From the NCBI GenBank assembly GCA_963665505.1, contig OY762275.1, positions 1,302,001 through 1,366,000 on the forward strand: a stretch of 64,000 nt of DNA. The letters are read 5' to 3'. This document shows, one piece after another, positions 35,261 to 44,283 of this stretch (positions are counted from its first letter, which is position 1; every line of letters begins with the position of its first letter). The notes under the pieces were generated by a model, which saw only the letters and a list, made by a program, of their open reading frames with translations, was not told where the DNA came from and ran no database searches. A program made the position numbers and the translations under genes. Source of the DNA: QANA01 sp963665505. Lineage in GTDB: Bacteria > Bacillota > Clostridia > Christensenellales > Christensenellaceae.

Positions 35261-36130
35261 CTATAAAAGGCTAAGCTCCGTGACCAGCGTATATTTGGCA
35301 AAACACACTTGCATATACGTCCCCTTGATACGGGCAGACATTTCCACCGTGCTCAGGTCCTCCGTCAAATCGCCCAATGCGTCCTCCACCGTTTCATAAA
35401 ATTCGGAAACGGATTTCAACGTCTTGTCGCTGCTCCCGGCCAACAAAATATCCAGCGTATTTTTTTTTGCCCGGATATCTTCCACCAAATCCGCCGCTTT
35501 TGCAGCCGCCGCCGCGGTACCCACATTGCCTTTATCATATTCCAAAGCCAGAGAGATCAGTTCTTCCTGATAGGTATTCAGGCTCTCCGCGATGGACCGT
35601 ACGCTTTGGATTGTTTGCAGATCCGCCGTGATGCTGAACCGGACGGCGTCGGTTGTTATCTCATAAATACCGGTATCCATTTCCTGCTCGGAAAGCAAAC
35701 GCTCCTGCACATTTTGTGCTTCGCTTTTGGAAAGATACGCCGCAATGAACACCCTGTTGATTTCCGTATCTGCATATATATATCCGGCTCCGCCTTTTTG
35801 CTGCAGGCTAACTGCAACAGCTTGGGCGTTTTCTATCTCCGAATAGGCGCCGACCTGCAAGGCATAAATGCTGCTCCCGGCTATTTCCACCTCAATGGTC
35901 TGCAGAGATTGGTCTGTTGCACTGGGCGATACTTCTTCCGATGGATCCGCTTCTTCCCCCGTGATCCATGCTATGACAGGTGTAAAAATCTTCTCCGAAA
36001 TAAAGTTTCCGACTTTTGCCGCTCCAATAAAGTATACAACGGCCGCTATCGCAAATACGCTTATAAAAAAGAATATGCCCGTATTCCCCTTTTTTCCCGG
36101 CTTAATATCCTGCATCCGCGAATACCTCAT
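35261..36130 (-). CDS. SPOR-domain membrane protein
   Basis: About 289 residues. A short basic cytoplasmic start, one membrane segment (GIFFFISVFAIAAVVYFIG), an acidic/Ser linker, then a SPOR-like domain (IYALQVGAYSEIENAQAVAVSLQQKGGAGYIY; NRVFIAAYLSKSEAQNVQERL) that should bind denuded peptidoglycan, and a helical C-terminal domain of about 130 residues that I do not recognise. Probably at the division or spore septum. The start at 36130 has GGAGG ten bases away; an ATG at 36139 abuts it. Confidence 0.8.
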   Translation of the reverse strand: MRYSRMQDIKPGKKGNTGIFFFISVFAIAAVVYFIGAAKVGNFISEKIFTPVIAWITGEEADPSEEVSPSATDQSLQTIEVEIAGSSIYALQVGAYSEIENAQAVAVSLQQKGGAGYIYADTEINRVFIAAYLSKSEAQNVQERLLSEQEMDTGIYEITTDAVRFSITADLQTIQSVRSIAESLNTYQEELISLALEYDKGNVGTAAAAAKAADLVEDIRAKKNTLDILLAGSSDKTLKSVSEFYETVEDALGDLTEDLSTVEMSARIKGTYMQVCFAKYTLVTELSLL

Positions 36131-36281
36131 CTGTCGCATACCTCCGTAAAAATATGACCCTGTGGCTTGTTTGTTATACATATGCAAAAATTTGCACAGC
36201 TATGCGCGGTATTGCTTGTTCAACAATAGGCATATATGCTAATATGTATACAATATTATCTATGCATGGAGGCGTGCATTT

Positions 36282-36737
36282 ATGGACAAATGGGATAAAA
36301 GATTTATCGAGCTTGCGGAAACCATCGGCACTTGGTCCAGTTGCTTCAAAGAAGACCGCCACATCGGCGCCGTGATCGTGCGCAATAAGCGCATCCTCAC
36401 GACCGGATATAACGGTGCGCCCGCGGGCATAAAAAGCTGTAAGGAAAAAGGCGAATGCCTGCGGATGAAACTGGGTATCCAGTCCGGGACCCGCCAGGAG
36501 CTTTGTTATGCCATCCACGCAGAACAAAATGCGATCATCCAGGCCGCGAAAATGGGCGTTTCCATCGACGGGGCCATTCTCTACTGTACCCATTACCCCT
36601 GCTCTATCTGCACAAAAATGATCGTGAACAGCGGGATCATCCGACTTGTCTATAAATATCCTTACCCGGACGAATTCTCGGCTCTGCTGTTGAAAGAAGC
36701 GAACCTGCTTGTCGAACAATATAAAGAAGACGCATAA
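36282..36737 (+). CDS. dCMP deaminase family protein (ComEB-like)
   Basis: 151 residues. Zinc-dependent cytidine/deoxycytidylate deaminase fold: RHIGAVIVRNKRILTTGYNGAPAG is the substrate loop, AIHAEQNAII has the zinc His and catalytic Glu, and THYPCSICTKMIVNSGI the two zinc Cys. GECLRMKLGIQSG is typical of dCMP deaminases. It would turn dCMP to dUMP for thymidylate synthesis. ATGGAGGCG lies before the ATG. Single gene. Confidence 0.92.
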   Translation: MDKWDKRFIELAETIGTWSSCFKEDRHIGAVIVRNKRILTTGYNGAPAGIKSCKEKGECLRMKLGIQSGTRQELCYAIHAEQNAIIQAAKMGVSIDGAILYCTHYPCSICTKMIVNSGIIRLVYKYPYPDEFSALLLKEANLLVEQYKEDA

Positions 36738-36761
36738 AAGAGCGCCCTGGGGCGCTCTTTT
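36736..36761. terminator. Terminator between convergent genes
   Basis: AAAAGAGCGCC pairs with GGCGCTCTTTT around CTGG, with T and A runs on both sides. It overlaps the stop codon of the deaminase gene. Confidence 0.88.
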
Positions 36762-36765
36762 GTCT

Positions 36766-37377
36766 TTATCTGGCCGTATCCATGAAAAGTCGGTATGTTT
36801 CCGGCGGCATCACGTCTTTTAGAACGATGACCGCCTCGGGAAAATCGTTTTTGTAGTGCGCCATCCGTTCGTGTTTTACGCCATAAAAACCAAAGTGCAG
36901 ATAAATACCGATGGCTTTATGGCTCCAGGTTTGGGTATGCAACCAGACATCGGGCCCTTTTTCGCAGCGGGGAAATAAAGACAGCGCTTTTTTTACGATG
37001 CCTTTCCCCAATCCCCTGTCCTGATGCCGCGGCTTGACGGCGACCCAATTCAAAGCCGGCCAATGCAGAAACCTCTGATCAAAATACCAGGCCGTGGCGG
37101 TCGCCACATATTCTTCGTGCGCATCAAGGATGAACCAGCATCTTTTTTTCATCTGGTTTTCGAAAGGCAGATAGTTTTCCGTAAAATACCCGACTGCTTT
37201 TTCAACAGAAGGAAATTCGCCTACCGAAAATTCGATCTCGGCCCATTTCCGCATGTCCCCGGGTTCGTATGCCCTATAAGAATATCCGTCTGCCAATATG
37301 GGCGCCTCCCCACCGGAGACCCGTTCCATAGGGCCGCGCATAATGATATTTTTATAGGGAATCGATTTATCCAACAT
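36766..37377 (-). CDS. GNAT-family N-acetyltransferase
   Basis: 203 residues. VATATAWYFDQ, LNWVAVKPRHQDRGLGKGIVKKAL (acetyl-CoA loop QDRGLGKG) and WSHKAIGIYLHFGFYGVKH are the core GNAT blocks. A 70-residue N-terminal extension contains YRAYEPGDMRKWAEIEFSVGEF. Substrate unknown. Start 37377 follows CGGAGGG by five bases; earlier in-frame starts lack a site. Confidence 0.85.
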   Translation of the reverse strand: MLDKSIPYKNIIMRGPMERVSGGEAPILADGYSYRAYEPGDMRKWAEIEFSVGEFPSVEKAVGYFTENYLPFENQMKKRCWFILDAHEEYVATATAWYFDQRFLHWPALNWVAVKPRHQDRGLGKGIVKKALSLFPRCEKGPDVWLHTQTWSHKAIGIYLHFGFYGVKHERMAHYKNDFPEAVIVLKDVMPPETYRLFMDTAR

Positions 37378-37409
37378 AAAGACCCTCCGCACAACACACA
37401 TATAAACAG

Positions 37410-37436
37410 AAAGAGCGGGGTTTCCCCACTCTTTTG
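37410..37436 (-). terminator. Terminator of the ylbN-rpmF operon
   Basis: AAAGAGTGGGG pairs with CCCCGCTCTTT around AAA on the reverse strand, followed by CTGTTT. Confidence 0.72.
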
Positions 37437-37482
37437 TCCTTACAATGCACCGCTATGGCTATCATGCGGAGGCCGGCAACCA

Positions 37483-37668
37483 TTATTTGCCCGCTTCCAC
37501 AGAAATAATCGCCTTGCCTTTATAATATCCGCAATTTTTGCAGGTCCTGTGCGCAAGCATCAACTTGTGGCACTGGGGGCATTCTACCAGATTGGGCGCG
37601 CTCAGTTTCCAGTGCGCTCTTCTTGAATGTACCTTAGCTTTTGATTTGACTCTTTTTGGTACTGCCAT
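37483..37668 (-). CDS. rpmF: Large ribosomal subunit protein bL32
   Basis: 61 residues. MAVPKRVKSKAKVHSRRAHWKL is the universal bL32 start, and the CPQC with CKNC pairs bind zinc, so this is the Cys-containing (zinc-replete) form. It lies 18 bases after ylbN with GGAGG before the ATG, the standard Gram-positive pairing. Confidence 0.98.
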   Translation of the reverse strand: MAVPKRVKSKAKVHSRRAHWKLSAPNLVECPQCHKLMLAHRTCKNCGYYKGKAIISVEAGK

Positions 37669-37686
37669 GTCTACACCTCCCTTACT

Positions 37687-38178
37687 TTATTGGAATAAAC
37701 CTTTGAGTTTTTCAAATGAATTCGGAGCCGTGCGCGAAACGTCGCAGGCACAATCGCCCAGATTCTTATTTATGCCACATACCGGGCATAAACCTTTGCA
37801 GTCGGCCCTGCACAAAAATTTGGCGGGCAGGTTCAGTATGAGCTCATCCAAAATGCACTTATCCAACAGCGCTTTCCCCTGTACCAGGGCATACTCGCCT
37901 TCATCTTCGTCGGGTTTTTCTGCAAATACGGCGGAAAAATCCAGTTCCACCGGGTATATCATATCCGCCAGACAACGGGCACAATCTACGGAAAGTTTTG
38001 TGCGGATGCGCCCCTTCACCTGCAGGGCACGCCCGTCAAACCAATATTCGGCTGTCACCTCCACCGGATCGGCAAAATCGAGTTCCGGTTTCTCCGCCCA
38101 GCTTTCAGCAGATTCGCTTTTATGCAGGAAGTACCGCACCCGCGGATTCTCCCGGGCAAGTAAATCCTCTATAAACAT
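37687..38178 (-). CDS. DUF177/YceD-family protein (YlbN)
   Basis: 163 residues. CARCLADMIYPVELDFSAVF and CRADCKGLCPVCGINKNLGDCAC are the conserved Cys blocks of the family, encoded just before rpmF in most bacteria. In plants and E. coli the family affects 23S rRNA maturation. GGAAGGG lies before the ATG. Co-transcribed with rpmF. Confidence 0.92.
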   Translation of the reverse strand: MFIEDLLARENPRVRYFLHKSESAESWAEKPELDFADPVEVTAEYWFDGRALQVKGRIRTKLSVDCARCLADMIYPVELDFSAVFAEKPDEDEGEYALVQGKALLDKCILDELILNLPAKFLCRADCKGLCPVCGINKNLGDCACDVSRTAPNSFEKLKGLFQ

Positions 38179-38248
38179 AGCACCCTTCCTTTACACAGCC
38201 AGTATTGATTATATAAATTGGGCCGTTCTTTGTCAATAGATTTCCCGT

Positions 38249-39445
38249 TTAACGCAGATCTGTCAATTTCATCGTCTGCCGGGCGATCATCAGTTCCTCA
38301 TTCGTAGGAATAACCAGTACTTTTACTTTTGCATTTTCACCGGAGATATCGGCTTGTCCCCTGACCGCCGCATTTTTATCCTTATCGACAGATATCCCTA
38401 AAAATTCCAGGCCTTCCAGGCAGTTTTGCCGGACAGCGCCGTCATTTTCGCCGATCCCACCGGCAAATGCGATCACATCCACGCCGCCCATAGCCGCCGC
38501 ATAGGTGCCGATATATTTTTTTATCCTATAACAGAACATTTTCAGCGCAATCTGCGCCATCGTATGTCCGTTTTTTGCGGCCGCTTCCAGGTCGCGGAAA
38601 TCACTGCTGACGCCGGATATCCCCAGCACACCGCTCTTCGTGTTCAGGAAAGTAACCGTTTCTTCCGCATTCATACGGAATTTCTTCATCAGATACGGAA
38701 TGGCCGCCGCGTCGATATCCCCCGAGCGCGTCCCCATGATAAGCCCTTCCAACGGGGTAAGGCCCATGCTCGTATCGATGCATTTCCCATTCTTAACCGC
38801 CGCCAGGCTGGAGCCGTTGCCCAGATGGCAAGTAATCAATTTCAGGTCCTCTCTGCCCATATATTGAGCTACTCTCATGGAAATATACATATGGGAGGTT
38901 CCGTGGAACCCATATTTTCTAATCTTATACATCTTATATGCTTCGTAAGGGATCCCGTAAAGGTAGGCGTATTCCGGCATTGTTTGATGGAACGCCGTAT
39001 CGAACACGGCCACGTTTGGTTTCCCGGGCATGAGCCTCCGGCAAGTCTCTATTCCTTTTATGTTTGCCGGGTTATGCAAAGGACCTAATTCAATGTATTC
39101 CCGTATCCCGTCCAATACTTCTTCGTTTACCAGTGTTGGGTAACAGAACTTTTCTCCTCCGTGCAGAACTCTATGCCCTATCGCCTGTATCTCGTCCATT
39201 GAGTGAATCGCGCCATATACCGGGTCTGTCAGAGCTTTCATGACTTCCTGCATCGCGGCTCCATGATCGGCCATCTTTTTCTGCAAAACAAATTTTTGCT
39301 TCCCTTTTGTAGTCTGCGTCAACGCCGTTCCCTTGATCCCGATCCGTTCCACCAAACCTTTCACTTTCACGTCTTCTTCATCCATATCAATCAACTGATA
39401 TTTGATAGAAGAACTGCCTGCGTTTATCACCAAAACATATGTCAT
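38249..39445 (-). CDS. ackA: Acetate kinase
   Basis: 398 residues. It makes ATP from acetyl phosphate. VLVINAGSSSIKYQLID is the first signature and VFDTAFHQTMPEYAYLYGIPYE the second; HLGNGSSLAAVKNGKCIDTSMG, RSGDIDAA and FAGGIGEND complete the active site. No phosphotransacetylase gene is next to it in the window. GGGAGGG precedes the ATG. It is inserted between ylbN and ylbM compared with Bacillus. Confidence 0.98.
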   Translation of the reverse strand: MTYVLVINAGSSSIKYQLIDMDEEDVKVKGLVERIGIKGTALTQTTKGKQKFVLQKKMADHGAAMQEVMKALTDPVYGAIHSMDEIQAIGHRVLHGGEKFCYPTLVNEEVLDGIREYIELGPLHNPANIKGIETCRRLMPGKPNVAVFDTAFHQTMPEYAYLYGIPYEAYKMYKIRKYGFHGTSHMYISMRVAQYMGREDLKLITCHLGNGSSLAAVKNGKCIDTSMGLTPLEGLIMGTRSGDIDAAAIPYLMKKFRMNAEETVTFLNTKSGVLGISGVSSDFRDLEAAAKNGHTMAQIALKMFCYRIKKYIGTYAAAMGGVDVIAFAGGIGENDGAVRQNCLEGLEFLGISVDKDKNAAVRGQADISGENAKVKVLVIPTNEELMIARQTMKLTDLR

Positions 39446-39554
39446 AAGAACCCTCCCGACGCATTATTCAAGTATATTCCCAAACAAAATTCTGTTATAA
39501 TACTATCAACCAAATAATTATACATGATTTATCTTTTTTTGCAAAGGAGTTCCC

Positions 39555-40724
39555 ATGAAAATATCGGCCATAATTGCTGAATACAATCCGTTCCACCTGG
39601 GGCATTTATACCATATACAGGAAACGAAAAAGCATACCCGGGGGAAAATCCTCGTGATTATGAGCGGTAATTTCACCCAGCGGGGCGAACCGGCGGTTTT
39701 CGATAAATGGACCCGTGCAAAAATGGCACTGTTGGCGGGCGCCGATATCGTGATCGAACTGCCGACTATATACGCAACGGCCAGTTCCGAAGGATTCGCG
39801 GAAGGCGCTGTCTCTATCCTGCAAGCGCTCCATTCGATCGATACGCTGAGTTTTGGCGCAGAAGAACCCGACCTTTCGCTGTTGGGCAGACTGGCAGAGC
39901 AGCTTGCTGCCGAGGAACCGCCCTACAAAGACATTCTGGCGGCGGAATTGAAAAAAGGGGTAAGCTTCCCCGTTGCAAGAAGCGAAACTGTCCGCAAGCT
40001 CTACGGTCCCTCTTTCTCCCGCGTATTGGATAAACCCAACACGATCCTCGCGATCGAGTATTTGAAAGCGCTACGGAAGACCCAAAGTACCATCCGGCCG
40101 TACGCCGTGCAGCGGAAAGACGCCGATTATCATGCAGCGGCCTTGCAAGGAACGTTTTCCTCTGCGCATGCGATACGGGAAGCCCTCAAATCCGGCAACA
40201 ACGCATGGGTGGATTCCGTGCCTGCCTGCGTGCGCCCTCTGTTTTCCATCCCTGTCTTTGTGGAACGCATGTTCCCCTATATCCAATATTGCCTGCGTAC
40301 CCGGGATAAAGAAACACTGTCGCGCATACGCGGCGTATCGGAGGGGCTGGAAAACAAATTAATAGGGGCCGGCGGACAGGCAACGGATTATCTTTCTCTT
40401 TTACAGGCCATAAAATCCAAGCGGTATACGATGACGCGTATCAAACGGGTCCTTTTGAACTGTTTTCTGGGCATAACCGACGCGCTCGTACAAAAAATAC
40501 AGACCGAATCTCTATATGCGCACATATTGGGCATAAAAAAAGAGAGTATGGAACTGCTCTCTTATCTGTCGCAGCGCTCCAGCATCCCGCTCCTCTCCAG
40601 CCCGGCCAAATATACATATGCCGCGCTCGATCTGGATGTGAAAGCCACCGATTTATATTCCCTTCTGCAAACACCACCGGTGCCTTCCGGGAAAGACTAC
40701 ACGACTGCGCTGCCCATTATTTGA
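39555..40724 (+). CDS. tmcAL: tRNA(Met) cytidine acetate ligase TmcAL (YlbM)
   Basis: 389 residues. It activates acetate with ATP and puts N4-acetylcytidine at the wobble base of elongator tRNA-Met. IIAEYNPFHLGHLYHI is the nucleotidyltransferase HxGH motif; MSGNFTQRGEPAVFDKWTRAKMAL and VIELPTIYATASSEGFAEGAV are strictly conserved. AAAGGAG precedes the ATG. Convergent with the patatin gene 21 bases beyond. Acetate from the divergent ackA pathway is its substrate. Confidence 0.95.
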   Translation: MKISAIIAEYNPFHLGHLYHIQETKKHTRGKILVIMSGNFTQRGEPAVFDKWTRAKMALLAGADIVIELPTIYATASSEGFAEGAVSILQALHSIDTLSFGAEEPDLSLLGRLAEQLAAEEPPYKDILAAELKKGVSFPVARSETVRKLYGPSFSRVLDKPNTILAIEYLKALRKTQSTIRPYAVQRKDADYHAAALQGTFSSAHAIREALKSGNNAWVDSVPACVRPLFSIPVFVERMFPYIQYCLRTRDKETLSRIRGVSEGLENKLIGAGGQATDYLSLLQAIKSKRYTMTRIKRVLLNCFLGITDALVQKIQTESLYAHILGIKKESMELLSYLSQRSSIPLLSSPAKYTYAALDLDVKATDLYSLLQTPPVPSGKDYTTALPII

Positions 40725-40745
40725 ATAGGGTCGTCCTTTAGGGCT

Positions 40746-41522
40746 TCATTCCATTTCCAAAAGCGCTTTGACCTTGGGGATCGCCTGCAAGGCAGCTTTT
40801 CTTCCCTGGTCTATACAATACGCACATTCCTTAGAGGAAAAGGGATTCGTTTTATATACGTCCGGCGTGATAAGCACATCCGCCTGTTCTTCTTTTTTGG
40901 AAGAAATGTACCATCCCGCTATGCTGAGCGCCGCCTGCAGCGTCTGTACCGCATTCTTGGGAATGATGCGTTCCTGTCCGCGCCAGGAGACATCCACCGC
41001 GGCCACGACATCGGCGCCCAATTCCCGGGCGGCCTCTATGGGCATCCGTTCCAGCGTCCCCCCGTCGATATAGTAACGGCCGTTTTTAGTATAGGGTGCA
41101 AAGATGCCCGGCATCGATATGCTCGCCCGGATAGCTTCATATAGCCCGCCTTCTTTGAACAGAACGACCTCTCCCGTCATAGCGTCTGTCGCCGCACAGG
41201 CAAAGGGAATGTTCAACTGTTCGATGCTTTTGTTGCCGGTCAGGATGCGCAGCAAGTTTTCGATCCGTTTCCCATGCATGATCCCACCGTCTTTCAGAGA
41301 AAAATCCAGGAATTTTGACAAATCAAACTTTTTGGAAAACCGTTCCATAAAATAAACGTCCGTTCCCGAAGCATATAATCCGCCCATCAGCGCTCCTATG
41401 CTCGTGCCTGTTATGCAGTCGATGGGGATCTTGTTTTCCAGAAAAATTTCCAAAATACCGATATGCGCGAACCCTCTGGCCGCACCCGAACCAAGCACAA
41501 GGCCCAGCTTTCTGTTTTTCAT
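40746..41522 (-). CDS. Patatin-like phospholipase (YlbK/RssA-like)
   Basis: 258 residues. LGLVLGSGAARGFAHIGIL is the oxyanion glycine loop, GTSIGALMGG the nucleophile Ser, and YIDGGTLERMP the catalytic Asp (DGG). A patatin hydrolase of the RssA/YlbK class, acting on membrane lipids or acyl esters. AGGAGA lies nine bases before the ATG at 41522. Divergent from ylbJ, 56 bases apart. Confidence 0.92.
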   Translation of the reverse strand: MKNRKLGLVLGSGAARGFAHIGILEIFLENKIPIDCITGTSIGALMGGLYASGTDVYFMERFSKKFDLSKFLDFSLKDGGIMHGKRIENLLRILTGNKSIEQLNIPFACAATDAMTGEVVLFKEGGLYEAIRASISMPGIFAPYTKNGRYYIDGGTLERMPIEAARELGADVVAAVDVSWRGQERIIPKNAVQTLQAALSIAGWYISSKKEEQADVLITPDVYKTNPFSSKECAYCIDQGRKAALQAIPKVKALLEME

Positions 41523-41578
41523 AAGGCGGATTCTCCTTTCATACACTTTATTGATTACAATAAGGCTCTCATAAATTT

Positions 41579-42682
41579 ATGCGGAAAAACTTTTTCTTTA
41601 TCCTTTGGTGTCTGCTGTTGTTTGTTTTGCTGTTGGTTTTCCCTGCTGCGGCGATACACAGTGCACAAAACGCGCTGCGTGTATGGGCAACGGCCGTTGT
41701 TCCTTCCCTTATGCCTTTTTCCATCGCCACCGGGCTGCTCGGCGCATGCGGCATCACCGATCTGATCGCCAAGGTATCGCAAAAATCCTCGAAAAAATTG
41801 TTCGGATTTTCCGGTGAATTTCCCTATGCTTTCCTCGCGTCTGCGCTTTCAGGCTATCCCATGGGTGCGAAAGTGACGGCCGACCTATATAAACGCGGTA
41901 AATTGACTTTGCGGGAAGCTTCCGCCTTCATAAACTGCACCAGCACTTCAGGGCCCATGTTTATCATCGGCACGGTTTCTATCGGCATGCTCTCCAGCCG
42001 TGCGTTTGCGCCCTATCTATTGTACGCGCATTATCTCAGTGTCATTCTGCTTGCCGTATTCGCAGGCCGGCCGTTCCGCCGACAACCCCGCGCCGGAAAA
42101 GGCAGCGCGTCCGAAGCAATCCTTTTGGATACGCCGCAAGACCAAAGTTTTGGGGCGGTCCTTTCCTCCGCCGTCCAATCGGCGATACAGGGCATGTTGT
42201 CCATTTGCGGGTTCATCCTGCTGTACGGCGTATTCACCGGCTGTCTGGAACAGATCGTCCTGGCGATAGGAAATACGCGGATCCGTCATCTGATCACCCT
42301 GCTGAGCGGCTTGTTCGAAATGACGACCGGGTCTCTCAATTCTTCATTCCTGCCGGTACGGCTGCGGCTCGTATTTATCAGTGGGCTGCTCTCTTTCGGC
42401 GGTCTGTCCATCCATAGCCAGACGCGCGCGATCGCCGCGCAGAACGGTATCCCTCTCAAAAATTTTTTCCTACATAAAAGTATCCAGGGGCTGCTGTCCG
42501 CAGGAATCACATTTATCCTTACCGAACTTTTCCCTCTGGATACGGAAACATTTTCATATAGTAATCCCCGCACGGGCATACCTCTGGCTGTTTTCTTGTT
42601 TCTCTGCGCCGCCTTATGTATAGGCGCTTCCATATGGTACCGCTATCGAAAACACACCGGGCATAACAAACCGTTAAGCTAG
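41579..42682 (+). CDS. ylbJ: Sporulation integral membrane protein YlbJ
   Basis: 367 residues with about eight membrane segments of the nucleoside-recognition (Gate) type. VWATAVVPSLMPFSIATGLLGACG and ALSGYPMGAKVTADLYKRGKLTLREASAFINCTSTSGPMFIIGTV are hallmark YlbJ blocks. In Bacillus the gene is under mother-cell sigma-E and is needed for spore cortex formation. Its 3' end overlaps the convergent coiled-coil gene by nine bases. Confidence 0.9.
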   Translation: MRKNFFFILWCLLLFVLLLVFPAAAIHSAQNALRVWATAVVPSLMPFSIATGLLGACGITDLIAKVSQKSSKKLFGFSGEFPYAFLASALSGYPMGAKVTADLYKRGKLTLREASAFINCTSTSGPMFIIGTVSIGMLSSRAFAPYLLYAHYLSVILLAVFAGRPFRRQPRAGKGSASEAILLDTPQDQSFGAVLSSAVQSAIQGMLSICGFILLYGVFTGCLEQIVLAIGNTRIRHLITLLSGLFEMTTGSLNSSFLPVRLRLVFISGLLSFGGLSIHSQTRAIAAQNGIPLKNFFLHKSIQGLLSAGITFILTELFPLDTETFSYSNPRTGIPLAVFLFLCAALCIGASIWYRYRKHTGHNKPLS

Positions 42683-43168
42683 ATCTTCTTCGTTTTTCGG
42701 CGTTATGGAGGGTTCGCTCTTATTATACAGTCTCGTACGGTTCACTTTGATCAGATCGACGCTGTCATGATAATAACTTTCCAGCTCATCGAAGATCTCT
42801 TCCGCGTAGGTATCGGCGCTTTTCCGTAATTCCTGCGCCTTTTTCTTGCTGCTTTCCAATAGTTTGGCCGCCCGGTCATACGCCGTCTTATAAACTTCTT
42901 CCTGCTTTACCAGGTCGTCCGCGTCTTTTCTGGCACGCTTCAGGATTTCAGAAGCCTGCGCTTCCGCCGCACTGATGATCTTATCCCGTTCCGTCATGAT
43001 CCGCCTGGATGCATCCAATTCCTCATGCAGAACATTTTTGATATCTTCGATGATCTCCATCACTATTTTTGCATCAACAGACTTGTTTTTGGAAAAAGCA
43101 CGCTGCGGACTCATTTCGATTTCTTCTTGAAGCTCGTCCACTAAAGCAAAAATATCCATCTTTTCCAT
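42674..43168 (-). CDS. Coiled-coil protein (ATP synthase B-subunit-like annotation class)
   Basis: 164 residues, almost fully helical and highly charged: IMTERDKIISAAEAQASEILKRARKDADDLVKQEEVYKTAYDRAAKLLESSKKKAQELRKSA. No membrane segment. Such proteins are often encoded beside coaD in clostridia and are labelled ATPase or cell-division related; some resemble DivIVA-type tails. Role unknown. GGGGGGAATTTC precedes the ATG; it follows coaD by 36 bases on the same strand. Confidence 0.75.
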   Translation of the reverse strand: MEKMDIFALVDELQEEIEMSPQRAFSKNKSVDAKIVMEIIEDIKNVLHEELDASRRIMTERDKIISAAEAQASEILKRARKDADDLVKQEEVYKTAYDRAAKLLESSKKKAQELRKSADTYAEEIFDELESYYHDSVDLIKVNRTRLYNKSEPSITPKNEEDLA

Positions 43169-43204
43169 GAAATTCCCCCCATATAGGCCGTAAACCGACA
43201 GAAT

Positions 43205-43675
43205 CTATTTTTTTGTTTTTTTTATAAAATCTATTACGCTTTTGGGAACAAAACCTTCTATATCCGCCCCAAAAGTTATCAACTCTCTCACAATGGTAGA
43301 ATTTATATGATCATATTTCCCTTCGCTCGGCAAAAATATGGTCTCTATGCCGCCCAACCTGAAATTAGTGACGGCAACATCTTTTTCATACATATAATCC
43401 ATCGGGTTCCGAAGTCCCCGTACGATATAATGCGCACCCACGCGGTTGCAAAACTCTACCGTCAGTCCTTCAAAGCCTTCGACCCGCACGTTCGGGAACA
43501 TGGAGACGGCTCCCTTTATCATCATGATCCTGTCTTCCTTCGAAAAAAACGTGCGTTTGTTCGTGTTGTTCAAAACCGCGACGATCAACTCGTCCCCCAA
43601 AAGCGAAGCCCGTTTGATCACGTTCAAATGGCCTACCGTAATAGGGTCAAAACTACCGGGATAAACAATTTTCAA
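43205..43675 (-). CDS. coaD: Phosphopantetheine adenylyltransferase
   Basis: 156 residues. It adds AMP to 4'-phosphopantetheine in coenzyme A synthesis. IVYPGSFDPITVGHLNVIKRA carries the HxGH-type motif, GLRNPMDYMYEKDVAVTNFRL the substrate loop, and NSTIVRELI the ISSxxxR-like motif. The start is TTG, with GGAGGAG seven bases before it; TTGA overlaps the rsmD stop codon. Confidence 0.97.
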   Translation of the reverse strand: MKIVYPGSFDPITVGHLNVIKRASLLGDELIVAVLNNTNKRTFFSKEDRIMMIKGAVSMFPNVRVEGFEGLTVEFCNRVGAHYIVRGLRNPMDYMYEKDVAVTNFRLGGIETIFLPSEGKYDHINSTIVRELITFGADIEGFVPKSVIDFIKKTKK

Positions 43676-44214
43676 ACCAGAACTCCTCCAGCAACAAAAC
43701 TTACGAACGTATTCCCATATTTCTTCGTTTTGATGATATTCGCATCAAAAAACTCTGTTTCAGCATCATATTCGACAATGATCATACCCGCGGGGCCGAG
43801 TAACCGGTTCCCTCTTATCCGGGTGAGCACATCTTTGTACAAACCGGCTTTATACGGCGGGTCCACAAAGATGAAATCAAATGTCCCCCGCATCTTTTCC
43901 AATGCTTCTTCATACCGACAGTGCAGCAAAACAGCTTTTTCAAAAAGCCCCGTATGGGTAAGGTTGTGTTCCACAACGGCGATGGCTCCCCGGGCGCTGT
44001 CCACAAACACCGCTTGCGCAGCGCCTCTGGAGAGGGCCTCTATCCCGAGCGCACCCGAACCGGCAAACAGATCCAGCACTCTGCTGCCCGGGACATGGAA
44101 TTGTATCACATCAAAGATCGCTTCTTTCACTTTGTCCCCGGTAGGGCGGATGATGCCTCTGCCTTTTTGCGTCAGCAGCTTCCTGCCCCTGGCGCTTCCA
44201 GAAATCACTCTCAC
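43672..44214 (-). CDS. rsmD: 16S rRNA (guanine(966)-N(2))-methyltransferase RsmD
   Basis: 180 residues. RVISGSARGRKLLTQKGRGIIRPTGDKVKEAIFDVI is the family start; VLDLFAGSGALGIEALSRGA is the AdoMet site and FIFVDPPY the catalytic motif for N2 of guanine. GTG at 44214 is chosen because GAGGGA lies six bases upstream and RVISG is the usual start; an in-frame TTG at 44238 lacks a site. It overlaps coaD by four bases. Confidence 0.95.
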   Translation of the reverse strand: MRVISGSARGRKLLTQKGRGIIRPTGDKVKEAIFDVIQFHVPGSRVLDLFAGSGALGIEALSRGAAQAVFVDSARGAIAVVEHNLTHTGLFEKAVLLHCRYEEALEKMRGTFDFIFVDPPYKAGLYKDVLTRIRGNRLLGPAGMIIVEYDAETEFFDANIIKTKKYGNTFVSFVAGGVLV

Positions 44215-44283
44215 ATACGTTCCCTCAACATATTCCAATTTTAAATGAAATACGCTAAATTGTAAAGAGCTTATAGAAAAGAT

